Source: CAKZNE01 sp002695025 (lineage in GTDB: Bacteria > Bacteroidota > Bacteroidia > Flavobacteriales > Schleiferiaceae). From it: 64,000 nucleotides of DNA. The notes below the pieces were generated by a model. The model was not told where the DNA came from, searched no databases, and saw nothing but the letters and a program-made list of their open reading frames with translations. Both the position numbers and the translations under genes were made by a program. The DNA is taken from contig CAJWML010000017.1 of the NCBI GenBank assembly GCA_913043285.1, forward strand, positions 1-64,000, given 5' to 3'. Below are positions 25,249 through 34,583 of this stretch, one piece after another; within the stretch, counting starts at the first letter, position 1, and each line of letters opens with the position of its first letter.

Positions 25249-26900
25249 TGAAATACTTTGATCGTAACACCTGGCTGTGGATAGTTTTGTCCGCTCTTTT
25301 CTTTTTACCCTTTTTGGGAGGTGTTCATCTTTTTGACTGGGATGAGATCAATTTTGCCGAGCTGGCCCGTGAGATGGTGGTTACCGGTGATTTTCTCCGT
25401 ATGCATATCAATTATGAGGTTTTTACCGAAAAGCCACCTTTGTTTTTCTGGATGCAGGCGCTATCCATGAAAGCCGTTGGGGTGGGCGAGTATGCCGCCC
25501 GTCTGCCCAATGCCATTTTGGGTATCATCCTGCTTCCGTTTCTGTATATATCCGGTAAGTTTTTGGTGGATCGCAAGTTTGGTTGGTTTTGGGCGCTAAG
25601 TTGGATGGGAAGCATGCTTCCGTTCCTCTACTTCAAATCCGGTATTATTGATCCGTGGTTTAATTTTTTCACCTTTAACGGTATTTTTTTCCTAATTCAC
25701 TACATATGGAAGAAGAAAAATTACCGTGAGCTATACTTTTCCAAGTCGGCAAGGGCTTATCTGTGGATAGCTGGTATTTCTGCCGGTCTGGCCATACTTG
25801 CTAAAGGCCCCGTGGCCTTCCTTGTGATATTTCTCTGCCTTTTGGTCTATTGGTTTATAGAGCGGTTCCACTGGTACATACCCTTTACCATCGTAGTCTA
25901 TTTTTCACTCATAGCACTGGGTGTTCCCTTTATTTGGTTTGGTGTGGATATGATCTTCAATGGGCCAGAATTTGTGTTGGAATTTACCCTGCGTCAGTGG
26001 GAGTTGCTTACCACAAATGATGCCGGCCACGGAGGTTTTCCGGGTTACCATTTTGTCGTGTTGTTGCTGGGTTGTTTTCCGGCCAGCATCTTTGCCATAC
26101 GAGGCCTGGGCTCTTTTAGCGGTATACCCCACCACATCAAGGATTTTCAGCGATGGATGATTATTATGTTAGTGGTAGTGCTGGTGCTTTTCAGTATTGT
26201 GGGAACCAAGATCATCCATTATTCATCCCTGGCTTATTATCCTCTTACTTTTCTTTCTGCACTTGCTCTGTACCATATTTATGAACAAAGAGGCAATTAC
26301 CGCACATGGATGGGGGCAGGTGTTCTGTTGATAGGAGGGATCATCGCTTTTTTGTCATGGGCCCTGCCGTATGCCGGCCAGCATCCTGAAATAATAATGC
26401 CTTTACTGGAAAAGGATCCCTTTGCCAGGGAGAATATGGAAGCCAAAGTAAACTGGGACCACAGCACCTATATTCCGCTGGTGATCATCCTGATTACCCT
26501 TATTGCGTTTTTTAGCACGGTTTCACGGCAGAAATTCCTGGGCTTTTCCGTCTTATTCTTTGGGATGACGCTATGGGTTTTCAGCGCTTTGATATTTTTT
26601 ATTGGCCGGGTGGAACGGATCAGTCAAAGGGCTGCCGTTGAGTTTTTTCAGGGTCAGCAAGGCAAGGAAGTATACGTTACAACTTTTAATTATAAGAGTT
26701 ACGTGCCGTGGTTTTATGCCCGTGTACAACCGTATGAAAATCCAAGGGCAGCTGAGCAGCAATGGCTTTTAAACGGTGAAACCGACCGACCGGTTTATAT
26801 AAGCTGTAAAGTAACGGCCCGTGAAAAACTGGAGGCCCAAATCCAGGATGCAGAATTTTTATATGCCAAAAACGGCTTTCTTTTTTACCGCAGGAACTGA
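25248..26900 (+). CDS. GT39-family (ArnT/PMT-like) membrane glycosyltransferase, copy 2
   Basis: 550 residues starting on the last base of the PAP2 stop. The first periplasmic loop has LFDWDEINFAELAREMVVTGDFL with the acidic pair DWDE expected of the GT-C active site, followed by EKPPLFFWMQALSM. LAILAKGPVAFLVIFLCLLVYW near 185 parallels the same segment in copy 1. There are about 11-12 helices and a C-terminal soluble part (EVYVTTFNYKSYVPWFYARVQPYENP). It should transfer a sugar from a polyprenyl phosphate to an envelope acceptor. The GT2 gene on the opposite strand, 3 bases past its stop, could make that donor. Confidence 0.9.
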   Translation: MKYFDRNTWLWIVLSALFFLPFLGGVHLFDWDEINFAELAREMVVTGDFLRMHINYEVFTEKPPLFFWMQALSMKAVGVGEYAARLPNAILGIILLPFLYISGKFLVDRKFGWFWALSWMGSMLPFLYFKSGIIDPWFNFFTFNGIFFLIHYIWKKKNYRELYFSKSARAYLWIAGISAGLAILAKGPVAFLVIFLCLLVYWFIERFHWYIPFTIVVYFSLIALGVPFIWFGVDMIFNGPEFVLEFTLRQWELLTTNDAGHGGFPGYHFVVLLLGCFPASIFAIRGLGSFSGIPHHIKDFQRWMIIMLVVVLVLFSIVGTKIIHYSSLAYYPLTFLSALALYHIYEQRGNYRTWMGAGVLLIGGIIAFLSWALPYAGQHPEIIMPLLEKDPFARENMEAKVNWDHSTYIPLVIILITLIAFFSTVSRQKFLGFSVLFFGMTLWVFSALIFFIGRVERISQRAAVEFFQGQQGKEVYVTTFNYKSYVPWFYARVQPYENPRAAEQQWLLNGETDRPVYISCKVTAREKLEAQIQDAEFLYAKNGFLFYRRN

Positions 26901-26903
26901 TCC

Positions 26904-27647
26904 TTATTTGGTGAGATACGCAGGCTTTATAAACCCCCACTTAGCCAAACGGTATTGAAGGGAGACCTTAAGCACCCCAAGGCCATATATAGAGCTCCGC
27001 TTGAGGTTAATGGAAGAAGCCTCCGGAAAATATTTGGTAGGGCAGGTTATTTCGCCAATCTCAAAACCTTTATAAAATATCTGACCCAGCATTTGGTTAT
27101 CAAAAACAAAATCATCGGAATTGAGCTCATAGTTTACCGATTGGAGTACTTCACGTGAAAAGGCGCGGTACCCGGTATGGTATTCCGAAAGTTTTTGGTT
27201 GAGCAAGATGTTTTGGGTAAGGGTGAGAATACGGTTGGCTATGTATTTATACCAGGGCATTCCCCCGCGAAGTGCACCCATTCCTAAAATCCGTGAACCG
27301 AGTACTGTTGGATAAAGGCCTTTGGCAATGAGATAGGCCATGGAATGGATCAGTTTAGGAGTATACTGGTAATCCGGGTGAAGCATAACCACAATATCAC
27401 CACCTATTTCAAGGGCTTTATCGTAACAGCTTTTCTGATTTCCCCCGTATCCGCGGTTGATAGGGTGGGAGATAATATGCTGAATACCGAGTTTTTTTCC
27501 TACTTCAACGGTGTCATCGGAACTCTTATCGTCCACCAATACTACATCGTCTACAATGTCAAAAGGTATCTCAGCGTAAGTTCTTTCCAGTGTTTTTCCA
27601 GCATTATAGGCCGGAAGTACCACCACTATTTTCTGATTATCGATCAT
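26904..27647 (-). CDS. GT2 glycosyltransferase, dolichol/undecaprenyl-phosphate sugar synthase-like
   Basis: 247 residues. The GT-A core has VVVLPAYNAGKTLERTY, DVVLVDDKSSDDTVEV (nucleotide-sugar binding), HPINRGYGGNQKSCYDKAL and the metal site HPDYQY. There is no C-terminal membrane helix pair as in ArnC/DPM-type enzymes with integral anchors, so it is cytosolic or peripheral. SRILGMGALRGGMPWYKYIANRILTLTQN is characteristic of the DPM1-like subgroup. It probably loads mannose or glucose onto a polyprenyl phosphate for the GT39 enzymes nearby; this is inferred from context. The promoter region is shared with the divergent TonB-dependent receptor. Confidence 0.88.
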   Translation of the reverse strand: MIDNQKIVVVLPAYNAGKTLERTYAEIPFDIVDDVVLVDDKSSDDTVEVGKKLGIQHIISHPINRGYGGNQKSCYDKALEIGGDIVVMLHPDYQYTPKLIHSMAYLIAKGLYPTVLGSRILGMGALRGGMPWYKYIANRILTLTQNILLNQKLSEYHTGYRAFSREVLQSVNYELNSDDFVFDNQMLGQIFYKGFEIGEITCPTKYFPEASSINLKRSSIYGLGVLKVSLQYRLAKWGFIKPAYLTK

Positions 27648-27739
27648 GGCGGGGCAAAAATATAATTTCTGCCGGGAATTGTATTACGGCAAATAAGTCC
27701 GTAATTTTTGTAGTTTTCTACCCAGATAATCCACTCCTT

Positions 27740-30589
27740 ATGCGAATAATTAGCTACTGTCTTCTGTTTCTTGCATTTTCACTAAACGGTCTTCATGCCC
27801 AGGTCCTGAATGGAAAAGTATTGGATGCCTCTACAAATGAGCCTGTTATTGGAGCCAATATTGTTATTAAAGGAACCGTCAATGGCACTACTACTGATAT
27901 AAATGGGACTTTTTCGCTTAATACGAAGGGAGTGCAGCTGCCCTTTGCGGTAGAAGTGAGTTTTATCGGTTATCGCAAAGAGACTATGGAAGTCACTGAT
28001 TTAAGGTCTGGAATTACGGTTAAACTCAGTGAAGACAAGGAAATGCTGGGAGAGGTAAGTGTAATTGAACAACGTCTTAGCCAAAAACAAAGAGAAAGCG
28101 CTTTAACCGTTGAGGCATTGGATAACCTGGCTATCAAGGAAACACCCGCAGCTAATTTTTACGAGGCCCTGGGTAATCTTAAGGGGGTAGACCTTACTTC
28201 CGCCAGTATTGGTTTCAAGATCATCAATACCCGGGGGTTTAACAGTACCTCTCCGGTGCGGTCCCTGCAGATTATTGATGGTGTGGATAACCAGGCTCCG
28301 GGGCTTAACTTTTCGTTGGGTAATTTTTTAGGTGCCAGTGAACTCGATGTACAAAATGTGGATATCATTGCTGGCGCCAGCACGGCTTTTTACGGCCCGG
28401 GAGCTTTTAACGGGGTAATCAGTATGACTACTAAAAACCCATTCGACTACCAGGGTATTTCCGCCAGTGTTAAAATAGGAGAGCGGGCACTTACTGAAAC
28501 GGCTGTACGTTATGCAGAAGCATTCAAGGCCTTCGATAGGGATTACGACAATGTAGCTTTTAAGATAAACCTGTTTTATCTCACCGCCAATGATTGGGAA
28601 GCTACCAATTACGATCCTGTTGATGACTCTCCCGTTGGTCGGGATAATCCAGGCAGGTACGATGCTATTAATGTGTATGGGGATGAAGACCTTACCGGGG
28701 GTAACGACTTTAATAATGTGAACAACGTTTTAGATCAGCCAACATCCTACGCGGGCCTGGGGATTTTCTACAGGCCAGGTTATCGGGAAGAGGATATAGT
28801 AGATTACAATTCAAGGAACCTCAAGACTAACCTTGGAGCTTTTTTCAGGTTAACCGAGGAGATCGAGTTGAGCTACAACTTTAATTACGGCACCGGAACT
28901 ACGGTATATCAGGGTGAAAACCGTTTCAGTTTAAAGGATATACAGTTCTATCAACACGTAGTAGAACTGGAAAAGAAAGATCATTTTTTCATTAAAGCCT
29001 ATAAAACGCAGGAGGATGCGGGCAACTCTTACGATGCGGTGCTCACCGCCTTTAAAATGAACGAAACCGTAGCTCCCTCAGCGGAGTGGTACAGGCAGTA
29101 CACCGCCCTATGGCGTAATAAGCCTCCACAGGGTTATGGAATGGGTAATAAATTCCTGGCTATTGCCGGTTACCCGGATACAGCGAATGGGCAAAGCATC
29201 GATGAATGGTTTACCACGGACTACCAGGATACTTTGGCCAAATACAACAACCTGCTGACCATGTGGCACGATAGCGTACTGGATGTTATCAATGAATTCA
29301 GTTTTCCTACCGTTGAAGCTGGTAGTCCTGAATATGATTCGTTACTGAATTATGTTACCTCCCGAACATTTACAGAAGGAGGCTCTCGGTTTTACGACCG
29401 TTCGGCCCTCTACCACATTATGGGAGAATATCAGTTCAACCCTTCCTGGGCTACCGTTAAAGTAGGGGGTAATTACCGTCTTTACTTACCGGATTCAAGA
29501 GGCAACATCTTTGACGAGTTGGTTTTTACCCCGGGGATTGATTCCAATGGACTTCCTACCACAGACACCAGTTTCCGTAAGATCAGGAATTCAGAATTCG
29601 GAGCTTATGTGGGTTTGGAAAAGAAATTCTTAGGGGAACAGTTTATTACAAACCTGACTATCCGTATGGATAAGAATCAGAATTTCGACTACCTGTTTTC
29701 ACCAGCCGTATCCGTGGTGTATAACATAGACTCTAGAAACACGCTAAGAGCTTCTTTTGGTAGTGCTATCCGGAACCCCACCTTACAGGATCAGTATTTG
29801 CGATATAACGTAGGAAGAGCTATTTTACTGGGTAATCTGAATGGTTACGACTCCCTGGTAACACTAGAGTCCTTTGATTTTTACCGTAACCAGGAAACCT
29901 TGCTGAAGGACAATCTCTCCTTCTTTAATGTAGACCCCATTGAACCGGAGCGGGTTAGAACCATTGAGGTAGGATACCGGGCTTCACTTTTTAAGAGGAT
30001 GTTTATTGATGTGAACTATTACCACAACTGGTACACCAATTTCATTGGCTACCAGTTCGGACTGGACCTTACTTTCAGCGAAATTGCACCCAACCGCTTT
30101 CAGAGTCTTCAGGCTTATCGCGTAGCTGCCAACGCCAAAGAACTGGTCACCAGTCAGGGTATAAACCTGGGTGCCAACTATTATTTAACCGATGAACTTA
30201 CCCTCAACGGTAATTACTCGTTCAATCAATTGGACCTTCGTGGAAGTGATAATCCCATTATTCCAGCTTTTAACACTCCCCGTAATAAGTTCAATTTGGG
30301 AATTACCGGCCGGGGATATAAGCTTTTCAAGAACCGTGATCATAAATTAGGCTTTGCCGTTACGTACAAATGGGTGGAAGGCTTTCGCTTTGAAGGATCA
30401 CCCCAGTTTACTGGTTTCATCAATAGTTATGGCCTAACTGATGCCCAGGTAAGTTACGCAGTTCCAAAGCTATATACCACCTTTAAATTGGGGGCATCCA
30501 ATATTCTGGATAACCAGGTTTACCAAGTGTACGGTGGTCCTTCAGTCGGTCGCTTGGCTTATTTTTCCATTTTATTTGAAAAATTCTAA
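27740..30589 (+). CDS. TonB-dependent outer-membrane receptor
   Basis: 949 residues from the ATG at 27740 (MRIISYCLLFLAFSLNGLHAQ signal peptide); the frame runs upstream into the divergent GT2 gene, so the longer start is rejected. Residues 20-108 form a carboxypeptidase-D-like beta-sandwich (GKVLDASTNEPVIGANIVIKGTVNGTTTDINGTFSLN). The plug domain follows (ETPAANFYEALGNLKGVDLTSASIGFKIINTRGFNSTSPVRSLQIIDGV) and then the 22-strand barrel, ending in LAYFSILFEKF with the aromatic last residue. No SusD follows, so it is not a classical glycan utilisation pair. The next gene, 49 bases downstream, is a T9SS-exported esterase-like protein, suggesting an ester or peptide-like substrate or a siderophore; the ligand is not known. 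Confidence 0.93.
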   Translation: MRIISYCLLFLAFSLNGLHAQVLNGKVLDASTNEPVIGANIVIKGTVNGTTTDINGTFSLNTKGVQLPFAVEVSFIGYRKETMEVTDLRSGITVKLSEDKEMLGEVSVIEQRLSQKQRESALTVEALDNLAIKETPAANFYEALGNLKGVDLTSASIGFKIINTRGFNSTSPVRSLQIIDGVDNQAPGLNFSLGNFLGASELDVQNVDIIAGASTAFYGPGAFNGVISMTTKNPFDYQGISASVKIGERALTETAVRYAEAFKAFDRDYDNVAFKINLFYLTANDWEATNYDPVDDSPVGRDNPGRYDAINVYGDEDLTGGNDFNNVNNVLDQPTSYAGLGIFYRPGYREEDIVDYNSRNLKTNLGAFFRLTEEIELSYNFNYGTGTTVYQGENRFSLKDIQFYQHVVELEKKDHFFIKAYKTQEDAGNSYDAVLTAFKMNETVAPSAEWYRQYTALWRNKPPQGYGMGNKFLAIAGYPDTANGQSIDEWFTTDYQDTLAKYNNLLTMWHDSVLDVINEFSFPTVEAGSPEYDSLLNYVTSRTFTEGGSRFYDRSALYHIMGEYQFNPSWATVKVGGNYRLYLPDSRGNIFDELVFTPGIDSNGLPTTDTSFRKIRNSEFGAYVGLEKKFLGEQFITNLTIRMDKNQNFDYLFSPAVSVVYNIDSRNTLRASFGSAIRNPTLQDQYLRYNVGRAILLGNLNGYDSLVTLESFDFYRNQETLLKDNLSFFNVDPIEPERVRTIEVGYRASLFKRMFIDVNYYHNWYTNFIGYQFGLDLTFSEIAPNRFQSLQAYRVAANAKELVTSQGINLGANYYLTDELTLNGNYSFNQLDLRGSDNPIIPAFNTPRNKFNLGITGRGYKLFKNRDHKLGFAVTYKWVEGFRFEGSPQFTGFINSYGLTDAQVSYAVPKLYTTFKLGASNILDNQVYQVYGGPSVGRLAYFSILFEKF

Positions 30590-30638
30590 TCCTGCATAAT
30601 TTTCGTTATTTTTAAACAGATTTAAAATTGATACCCTT

Positions 30639-32324
30639 ATGAGAAAATCATTACTCGCCCTCCTGGTACTATCGGGAGGTATTGTATGCGCGCAACGGTA
30701 TACCACCAAAGGTTTCCAGGTTAAGGTTACCCAAAATGTGGAGTATGCTGTGAATATCGATTTCCTGACCTCTGATTTTTCGAACCAGGGTCAGGTGGCA
30801 ACCGATGTTACGGCCATAAAGACAGCATTGGCCATGGGACAGCCGATCCCAGCCACACACTTTGACCCAAATGACCCGGGTTCTGATGTTAAAGTTGCCC
30901 GACTTAGGATGGATATTTATGAACCGATGAACGATACCATTACCGATCGCCCGGTAATTGTATATGTGCATACTGGAAATTTTCTTCCTCCACCATTGAA
31001 CGGTGGCCCTACAGGACGTAAAGAAGATAGCACGGCTGTATACCTCTGTCGTGAATGGGCAAAGCGGGGTTTTGTGGCCGTGGCCTTGAGCTACCGCTTA
31101 GGCTGGAACCCTCTTGCTTCCGGACCAACCGGACCCATTGTACGCAGGGCAACGCTCTTAAATGCTGTATATCGTGCAATTCACGATGTAAAGGAATGCG
31201 TTCGAAGCCTGAAAGAGGATGAGAGCAATTCCAATACCTATGGTATAGATCCTGATAAGATTGTATTGTATGGCCAAGGATCAGGCGGATACGTTGCATT
31301 GGCATATGCCACCTTGGATAAACAGTCTGAAACTGAAATTCAGAAATTTGTATATCCAGGAACTACTGACTCATCTTATGTGCAACCTAATTTAGTAGGG
31401 GATATAGAAGGGTTCGCCCCAAGTCCTGCAGCTCTCACTCTATACGCTCCCAATGGTTTTAGCAGCGATGTTTCCATGGTTGTAAATGCGGGAGGGGCCT
31501 TGGCCGATACTTCATGGTTAGAGGCTGGTGACGTTCCTATGGTTTCGTTCCAATGTATCCGTGATCCTTTCGCTCCTTTTGGTGAGGGAACCGTAATCGT
31601 TCCTACCACTCAGGAAGATGTGGTGGATGTGCAGGGAGCCAATGTGTTTATGGCTAAAGTAAATGCCCTCGGAAATAATAGCGTTTTTTCAGGTATTCCC
31701 TCTACTGGTGATCCTTTCACCACCCGTGCCAGAAGTATGTATGGTGTGCAGTATGATTACATTTATGCGCCACCTTTCAATAAAATCACTATCAATTCCA
31801 ATGTAGAAGGCCTTTTTGCTTTTGAAAGACCATTGGGAGCATCATTATTCCAGAATGAAGGTTCGCCCTGGGAGTGGTGGATTGCTACAGATCCTATACC
31901 TTCTACCGTTATTGCACCTGGTCCTCCTCCAATAACTGCTCACATGGCAGGTCTGCAATCCAACCCTGATATGAGTCCGGCAAAAGGAAAGACCTATGTG
32001 GACACTATTATGGGGTATATGATCCCACGTGTGATTTTAGCTCTGGAGCTGGAAGCAGGTATTGGCCTTCATGAAAATATGGTGGCCGGTGCCGTTAAAA
32101 TGTATCCCAATCCGGTGCACAATACTCTTTTTATCAAGAGTGAGGATAGTGATGTAGATATTGAGACAGTTGAGATCCTTGATGTAAGCGGCCGTATGGT
32201 AAGCAAGCATGTTATTGAGCCTGGTCGGGCTGAATTGAGTACTGCTCATCTGAATCCGGGAGTATACATGGTAAGGGTAACTACAAACCAGGGAGCTTTT
32301 GCTTCCCGTATTATGAAGGAATAA
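30639..32324 (+). CDS. Secreted alpha/beta-hydrolase (carboxylesterase-like) with T9SS sorting domain
   Basis: 561 residues with signal peptide MRKSLLALLVLSGGIVCAQ. The hydrolase core has PVIVYVHTGNFLPPPLNGGPTG (oxyanion region), FVAVALSYRLGWNP and the nucleophile elbow in IVLYGQGSGGYVALAYA (GQGSGG near residue 211). This fits type-B carboxylesterase and prolyl-ester hydrolase-like families. The C-terminal ~85 residues (AVKMYPNPVHNTLFIKS onward, GVYMVRVTTNQ, ending SRIMKE) are a T9SS type A sorting domain, so it reaches the cell surface. It follows the TonB-dependent receptor and ends in a terminator. The substrate is not identifiable. Confidence 0.88.
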   Translation: MRKSLLALLVLSGGIVCAQRYTTKGFQVKVTQNVEYAVNIDFLTSDFSNQGQVATDVTAIKTALAMGQPIPATHFDPNDPGSDVKVARLRMDIYEPMNDTITDRPVIVYVHTGNFLPPPLNGGPTGRKEDSTAVYLCREWAKRGFVAVALSYRLGWNPLASGPTGPIVRRATLLNAVYRAIHDVKECVRSLKEDESNSNTYGIDPDKIVLYGQGSGGYVALAYATLDKQSETEIQKFVYPGTTDSSYVQPNLVGDIEGFAPSPAALTLYAPNGFSSDVSMVVNAGGALADTSWLEAGDVPMVSFQCIRDPFAPFGEGTVIVPTTQEDVVDVQGANVFMAKVNALGNNSVFSGIPSTGDPFTTRARSMYGVQYDYIYAPPFNKITINSNVEGLFAFERPLGASLFQNEGSPWEWWIATDPIPSTVIAPGPPPITAHMAGLQSNPDMSPAKGKTYVDTIMGYMIPRVILALELEAGIGLHENMVAGAVKMYPNPVHNTLFIKSEDSDVDIETVEILDVSGRMVSKHVIEPGRAELSTAHLNPGVYMVRVTTNQGAFASRIMKE

Positions 32325-32350
32325 GGAAATTATAAAAACCATTTTTTAAA

Positions 32351-32377
32351 AAAGCTCCGCCCTGTGCGGAGCTTTTT
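32351..32377 (+). terminator. Terminator of the receptor / esterase pair
   Basis: AAAGCTCCGC and GCGGAGCTTT form a perfect 10-bp stem with a 5-base loop, followed by a T run. Confidence 0.9.
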
Positions 32378-32383
32378 CGTTTA

Positions 32384-32391
32384 TACCTTTG
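32384..32391 (+). promoter_or_regulatory. -7 element immediately before the aminotransferase gene
   Basis: TACCTTTG matches TAnnTTTG exactly. Only 6 bases separate it from the ATG at 32398, so the transcript would be leaderless or nearly so. No -33 TTG is visible, because the preceding terminator occupies that place. Confidence 0.45.
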
Positions 32392-32397
32392 CCGGCC

Positions 32398-33249
32398 ATG
32401 AACAATACAACCTATAACTGGAATGGTGAATTGATCCATTCCGACACCCTGAAAATTGGTTTGGATAACCGGGGATTGAACTATGGTGATGGTGTTTTTG
32501 AAACCCTCAAATATGCCAATGGACGCATTAACTTCTGGGAAGACCACTATTTCCGCCTGATGAGCAGCATGCGTATTATGAGGATGGAAATACCCATGAG
32601 TTTTTCAGCGGAATACCTGGAAGAACAGCTGTTGCAGACCGTGCAGGAAAATAAGTTAGACACTGCCCGCATAAAACTCCTGATTTTAAGAAAGCCTGGA
32701 GGGCTTTATACTCCGCAGCTAAACGATGTGGACTACCTGGTAACCGCAAGTTCTCTGGAACAAGCCCGGTTTGTGCTGAATGAGGAAGGGCTGACCATTG
32801 ATATGTATAAGGACTTTTACAAGCCTAAAAACCTGCTTTCCAATCTTAAGGGAGCCTCGGCCCAATTGTATACCCTTGCTTCCGTATTCAGGAAGGAGAA
32901 CGGCCTGGATGAGTGCCTCCTGCTTAATGATCAGAAGTATCTGACCGAAACAATTAGTTCAAATATATTCCTGGTGAAGGGAAAAGAGGTGATAACACCT
33001 TCTTTGAAGAGCGGTTGCCTGAAAGGTATTATTCGTAAACAGGTCCTGGAAATACTATCTAAAATGGATTATGCGGCAGTAGAACAGGAAAATATATCGC
33101 CCTTTGAGTTGCAAAAAGTGGATGAAGTTTTTCTGACCAACACCATTCAGGGTATCCGATGGGTAAAACGTTATCGTAAAAAAGAATTCGGCTGTAAGCT
33201 CAGTGCGGAGCTCACCGAAAAGCTAAACGTAAAAGCGGCCTTAGGTTAA
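32398..33249 (+). CDS. Class IV aminotransferase (branched-chain / aminodeoxychorismate lyase type)
   Basis: 283 residues from the ATG at 32398; a TTG nine bases earlier is unlikely. This is a fold-type IV PLP enzyme. GLNYGDGVFETLKYANGRINFWEDHYFRL near residue 26 is the substrate region, ARIKLLILRKPGGLYTP lies near 85, the PLP lysine is in FYKPKNLLSNLKGASAQLY, and the cofactor-binding TETISSNIFLVKGKEVITPSLKSGCLKGIIR is near 185. The family includes BCAT, D-amino acid transaminase and PabC; the length of 283 fits either PabC or D-amino acid types better than BCAT (about 300-360). It converges with yqgE and overlaps its 3' end by 4 bases. Confidence 0.88.
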   Translation: MNNTTYNWNGELIHSDTLKIGLDNRGLNYGDGVFETLKYANGRINFWEDHYFRLMSSMRIMRMEIPMSFSAEYLEEQLLQTVQENKLDTARIKLLILRKPGGLYTPQLNDVDYLVTASSLEQARFVLNEEGLTIDMYKDFYKPKNLLSNLKGASAQLYTLASVFRKENGLDECLLLNDQKYLTETISSNIFLVKGKEVITPSLKSGCLKGIIRKQVLEILSKMDYAAVEQENISPFELQKVDEVFLTNTIQGIRWVKRYRKKEFGCKLSAELTEKLNVKAALG

Positions 33250-33812
33250 TTCAGGGAAGGGTCCAGCGGACTGTTGGCCCATAAAAGATATTCCCCGCCC
33301 AGCGCACGTATCACCTTATTCCACATGTCTTTGGGAGAGTCATGTAAAACGTTAACGGCTTGTTGTTCCAAAACTACCCACGCTTTATCCTCCACCTCGT
33401 CCTTAAGCTGCCCCAGGCCCCAGCCGCTGTAGCCGAGAAAAAAACGAATATCAGAAGGAGTGATCAGTTGACAACTTATCATTTCCTTAAGCGGCTCCAG
33501 GTCTCCGCCCCAGTACAGATCATCTTTAATAGGCTGGCTACCTGGAATAAGATTTCCCTTGTTGTGAATAAAATACAGGCTATCCTGTTGAACAGGGCCT
33601 CCGTGATATACGATGGTATCCAGGGAAGGAAATCCTATAACGATATCATCCAATTGCAGGTCCAGAGGTTTGTTAATTACAAAACCAACGGAACCTTCTG
33701 CATCATTGTGTTCCGTAAGCAGAACCACAGAGCGTTCAAAATTTGCATCGCCTAAAAAAGGTTCGGCTACCAGGAGACTACCTTTTACCGGATCAGTAAG
33801 TACCCTTTGCAT
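33246..33812 (-). CDS. YqgE/AlgH family protein
   Basis: 188 residues, the family size. Family marks are KGSLLVAEPFLGDANFERSVVLLTEHNDAEGSVGFVINKP at 10-50, VYHGGPVQQDSLYFIH near 90 and GYSGWGLGQLKDEVEDKAWVV near 130. The proteins are cytosolic; the role is undefined although AlgH was named as a regulator of alginate genes in Pseudomonas. The gene stands alone, converging with the aminotransferase and divergent from pdxH. Confidence 0.94.
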   Translation of the reverse strand: MQRVLTDPVKGSLLVAEPFLGDANFERSVVLLTEHNDAEGSVGFVINKPLDLQLDDIVIGFPSLDTIVYHGGPVQQDSLYFIHNKGNLIPGSQPIKDDLYWGGDLEPLKEMISCQLITPSDIRFFLGYSGWGLGQLKDEVEDKAWVVLEQQAVNVLHDSPKDMWNKVIRALGGEYLLWANSPLDPSLN

Positions 33813-33880
33813 ATTCTTGTATTTCTTAACTAATATAAAAGCTGAGGCTTAGATTTGCAATTGAACTTATTAACGCTTTC

Positions 33881-34519
33881 ATGAAAGAAGAATTGCAGAA
33901 TACCCGTAAGGATTATAATCTTTCCTCACTGGAGGAAAAAGACCTTAAACCCACTCCGGTTGAGCAATTTGAACAATGGTTCTCTGAGTATGAGAAGATG
34001 GGTTCCGTTGACTATAATGCAATGGTGCTTTCAACTATTAACAATTCAGGCGCACCGGTTTCACGGGTAGTTTTGCTTAAGGGCTTGCAAAACGGAGGCT
34101 TTGAGTTTTACACCAATTACGATAGTCATAAAGGCCAGGATATTGAAAAAGAACCCCGCGTAGCCCTTAATTTCTTTTGGCCATTGCTGGAACGCCAGGT
34201 GAGGGTAGAAGGGGTGGCCCACAAATTAACCCAGGCTGAATCCGATCAGTATTTCAACAGCCGCCCCCTGGGAAGTCGCTTAGGTGCCTGGGCATCACCT
34301 CAAAGCAGGGTTATCCGCGATCGTGGTTTTTTAGAAAATAGATTAGAAGAGGTCACTGAAAAATATGGGGAGCAGGTACCCAGGCCTGCTAATTGGGGTG
34401 GTTACCGGGTGATGCCTCAAAGGGTTGAGTTCTGGCAAGGCCGCAGTAATAGGCTTCACGACAGGTTGGTTTATTTAAAGGCCGGTAATAACTGGAAGAT
34501 AGAGCGCCTGGCCCCTTAA
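33881..34519 (+). CDS. pdxH: PdxH, pyridoxamine 5'-phosphate oxidase
   Basis: 212 residues. FMN- and substrate-binding motifs are SRVVLLKGLQNGGFEFYTNYDSHKGQDIE near residue 62, FWPLLERQVRVEGVAHKL near 104, YFNSRPLGSRLGAWASPQS near 125 and the C-terminal WQGRSNRLHDRLVY. PdxH makes pyridoxal 5'-phosphate, the cofactor of the aminotransferase encoded 0.6 kb upstream, though they are not in one operon. The DUF2911 gene converges on it, with a terminator between. Confidence 0.97.
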   Translation: MKEELQNTRKDYNLSSLEEKDLKPTPVEQFEQWFSEYEKMGSVDYNAMVLSTINNSGAPVSRVVLLKGLQNGGFEFYTNYDSHKGQDIEKEPRVALNFFWPLLERQVRVEGVAHKLTQAESDQYFNSRPLGSRLGAWASPQSRVIRDRGFLENRLEEVTEKYGEQVPRPANWGGYRVMPQRVEFWQGRSNRLHDRLVYLKAGNNWKIERLAP

Positions 34520-34550
34520 TAAAAAAGCCCTCCACTTAAGTGCGGAGGGC
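34520..34550 (-). terminator. Terminator of the DUF2911 gene
   Basis: Read on the minus strand, GCCCTCC and GGAGGGC (with an inner ACTT/AAGT stem) are followed by TTTTTTATT. The plus strand lacks a T run, so it mainly serves the minus-strand gene. Confidence 0.8.
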
Positions 34551-34583
34551 CATTCAGCTTTCGTGCAAGCGGTGAGCTGATTC

